This document shows, piece by piece, positions 62,663-64,000 of a DNA stretch of 64,000 nucleotides; the first letter of the stretch is position 1; every line of letters starts with the position of its first letter. The stretch comes from Anoplopoma fimbria (lineage: Eukaryota > Chordata > Actinopteri > Perciformes > Anoplopomatidae), in contig NC_072464.1 of NCBI RefSeq assembly GCF_027596085.1, positions 12,032,124 to 12,096,123 on the forward strand, given 5' to 3'. Made by a program: the position numbers and the translations under genes. The notes beneath the pieces were generated by a model. The model made no database searches, was not told the DNA's origin, and was given only the letters and a program-made list of their open reading frames with translations.

Positions 62663-62818
62663 ACATGTTGCCTATCAGAATTCCTTTCAGCTCTACCTGT
62701 GCAGCTGAGTCTGCCTCCCACTGCTGCCTGGCGGTAATTGAATTTGGGGTCTCTTGGGTAGATAGAGGAGATGTGTGGGAGGGAGAGGGAGGATGAATGA
62801 AGCAAAGACTGAGGGAGG

Positions 62819-62997
<179 letters not shown>

Positions 62998-64000
62998 GAG
63001 TGAAATCTCAAACCAGTAGCTCCAGCTGCATATATGCCTGCTGGATAGGTATTGACCCGCCAACAATCAACCCCTTTCCCTCCTCTTTATTAAAGTGGGA
63101 ACTGTTACATAAGCTACCACGGAGAATAGCAAACCCGAGGCTTTCATCTGTCCTTTTTTTTTAGTTTCCTCCTCTCTTCAGGCATGTTTGGGCTTCTTTT
63201 GGGCTTTTGGTCCGTTCATCCCAACTATTGAGCTTTTCTCTGACTGTCTCTATTGAAGGGTGACGCACGGAAGTCCAACCCTAAAAGAATCAATGCTCTG
63301 TCAATGGATCCAGTGGGGGAATGCCCCTTAATAGATATCCAAAGATCTGTCCCAGGGGACATCTGCTTTCACACAACCAGTGGGGGTTGGTCTGTTCTGG
63401 GCATTTAAGGTCTCTGGAGTCTCTCAACATCAGCTGTCATTGCAAGGGCTTGCAGAGTAGCTCGCAAGTGGTTGTTTCAAAGAAGTCTTGCTGTTTTGTG
63501 TCCTTGTGAGCAGCAGAAGTTGGATAACAGGGTCAGCCATGTTAAGTACGGCTGACACAATTTCAGTTCCATTCACATACTGAAGCTCAGCTGACAGTTA
63601 AAGATGATTGTATTGAATTTCTTGTGAATTTTCTCATTTGTGTCCACATGCATATTCTCTCTCGTCTCTCCTTTCCAAAGAAATGGATTGGTTGTCCAGT
63701 CATCTTGTTTTTACATTCTGCTGGAGACGCAGGCCTTGTGGTTTTTAGTGTGACTCACTTGCTTTATTTAATTTAAATTCATTACACAGAAATGTTGTAT
63801 GGGTGCCAACTCACATGCTCAGTTGACCTCCCTTTAAACAGACAGACAGTGTGGAAGCATTTAGCCTGATACACATATATTTGTTTAGTGAAATTACACT
63901 TAAATGATTAAACGGCAGAGTAAAATGTGAACCATGTGCTTTAGATAACATTATTAGTGGAAGAGTTAAAGTGTGAATACCCAGTAACCCATAGTGTGAT

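Overview
This is a vertebrate nuclear window, almost certainly from a ray-finned (teleost) fish and probably an acanthomorph. Four genes lie on the + strand: the 3' end of hs6st3, all of mbnl2, all of rap2a, and the 5' end of farp1. The order and orientation match human chromosome 13q32 (HS6ST3, MBNL2, RAP2A, FARP1), but the genes are packed into 64 kb. The short mbnl2 introns (87 and 122 nt), the AT-rich non-coding DNA, the long TG microsatellites and several dispersed repeat families I know from percomorph genomes all point to a teleost.

Layout: 1-475 is the last coding exon of hs6st3, followed by a probable long 3'UTR and intergenic DNA to about 8.7 kb. A non-coding first exon or promoter of mbnl2 lies near 8.7-9.0 kb. 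Its nine coding exons run from 11802 to 19524, and its 3'UTR reaches about 23.4 kb with a TIR-bounded mobile element embedded in it. A GC-rich rap2a promoter and 5'UTR (23.86-24.8 kb) precede the two rap2a coding exons (24802-25115 and 37357-37594), which flank a 12.2 kb intron. The rap2a poly(A) signal is at 39.09 kb. An 8.6 kb gene-free interval separates rap2a from a probable non-coding farp1 exon at 47.7-48.07 kb. The first farp1 coding exon is 51831-52037, and the rest of the window is farp1 intron.

The genes are neighbours by old synteny, not an operon or pathway. hs6st3 is a Golgi heparan-sulfate 6-O-sulfotransferase, mbnl2 an RNA-binding splicing regulator, rap2a a membrane-anchored small GTPase, and farp1 a FERM/RhoGEF protein.

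I found no previously unknown multi-gene system. The points most worth a second look are: (1) a 141-nt AG-free, YGCY-rich tract before the 54-nt mbnl2 exon, the expected signature of distal-branch-point autoregulated splicing; (2) an mbnl2 terminal exon that appears to code in two frames; (3) a perfect 142-bp inverted repeat with arms about 5.6 kb apart inside the rap2a intron; (4) a TIR element in the mbnl2 3'UTR; (5) an overlapping uORF just upstream of the mbnl2 start; (6) an RFX X-box, a CRE-like site and a CCAAT box upstream of rap2a.
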